DNA of 5,659 bases from Thiomargarita sp. (GTDB lineage Bacteria > Pseudomonadota > Gammaproteobacteria > Beggiatoales > Beggiatoaceae): the NCBI GenBank assembly GCA_023144675.1, contig JAGLFE010000105.1:1-5659 (forward strand), given 5' to 3'. The position numbers and the translations under genes were made by a program. The notes beneath the pieces are model-generated. The model was not told where the DNA came from, searched no databases, and saw only the letters and a program-made list of their open reading frames with translations. Positions 5,607 through 5,659 of this stretch are shown one piece after another. Numbering within the stretch: position 1 is the first letter of the stretch; each line of letters starts with the position of its first letter.

Positions 5607-5659
5607 TAGTTTGCGTAAATTTAAGAGTTAAAAAACATATAAAATTAAGTAAAAATGTA

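Overview
The window looks like low-GC Bacillota DNA. The two core genes, murA and a DAHP synthase with an N-terminal ferredoxin-like domain, have the make-up usual in that phylum. They could fit a Negativicutes-type genome, but the genus cannot be fixed from sequence reading alone. Every apparent gene ends in TAA. The left half (about 1-2915) is visibly richer in A+T and has accessory character. The right half (3267-5659) is ordinary chromosomal core on the opposite strand.

Left block, + strand. Three genes are packed as one operon at 67-2002. The first is a ParA/MinD-type ATPase with a TTG start whose Walker A motif lacks the usual signature lysine. The second is a 277-aa protein with two ribbon-helix-helix-like segments followed by a decayed PD-(D/E)XK (Mrr-like) nuclease domain. 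The third is a 145-aa protein consisting only of an intact-looking Mrr-like nuclease domain. The decayed and intact domains align almost end to end, so the operon pairs a likely dead nuclease, fused to a putative DNA-binding part, with a likely live paralogue, and places both with a partition-type ATPase. I do not recognise this arrangement as a named system. It is the best candidate here for something undescribed.

Next comes a phage-type KilA-N gene (2100-2915). One reading frame is interrupted only by two TAA codons, each where a glutamine codon would fit, so it is scored as a recent pseudogene. A perfect 8+1+8 palindrome lies inside it.

A 351-nt gene-free stretch (2916-3266) separates the blocks. 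It holds a branched hairpin and a long imperfect inverted repeat, and nothing in it is clearly coding.

Right block, - strand. aroF (DAHP synthase, entry to the shikimate pathway) is followed one base later by murA (first committed step of peptidoglycan synthesis). A plausible sigma-A-type promoter precedes aroF. The accessory genes and this pair converge on the 2916-3266 gap, which suggests that the accessory block lies just beyond the 3' end of murA.
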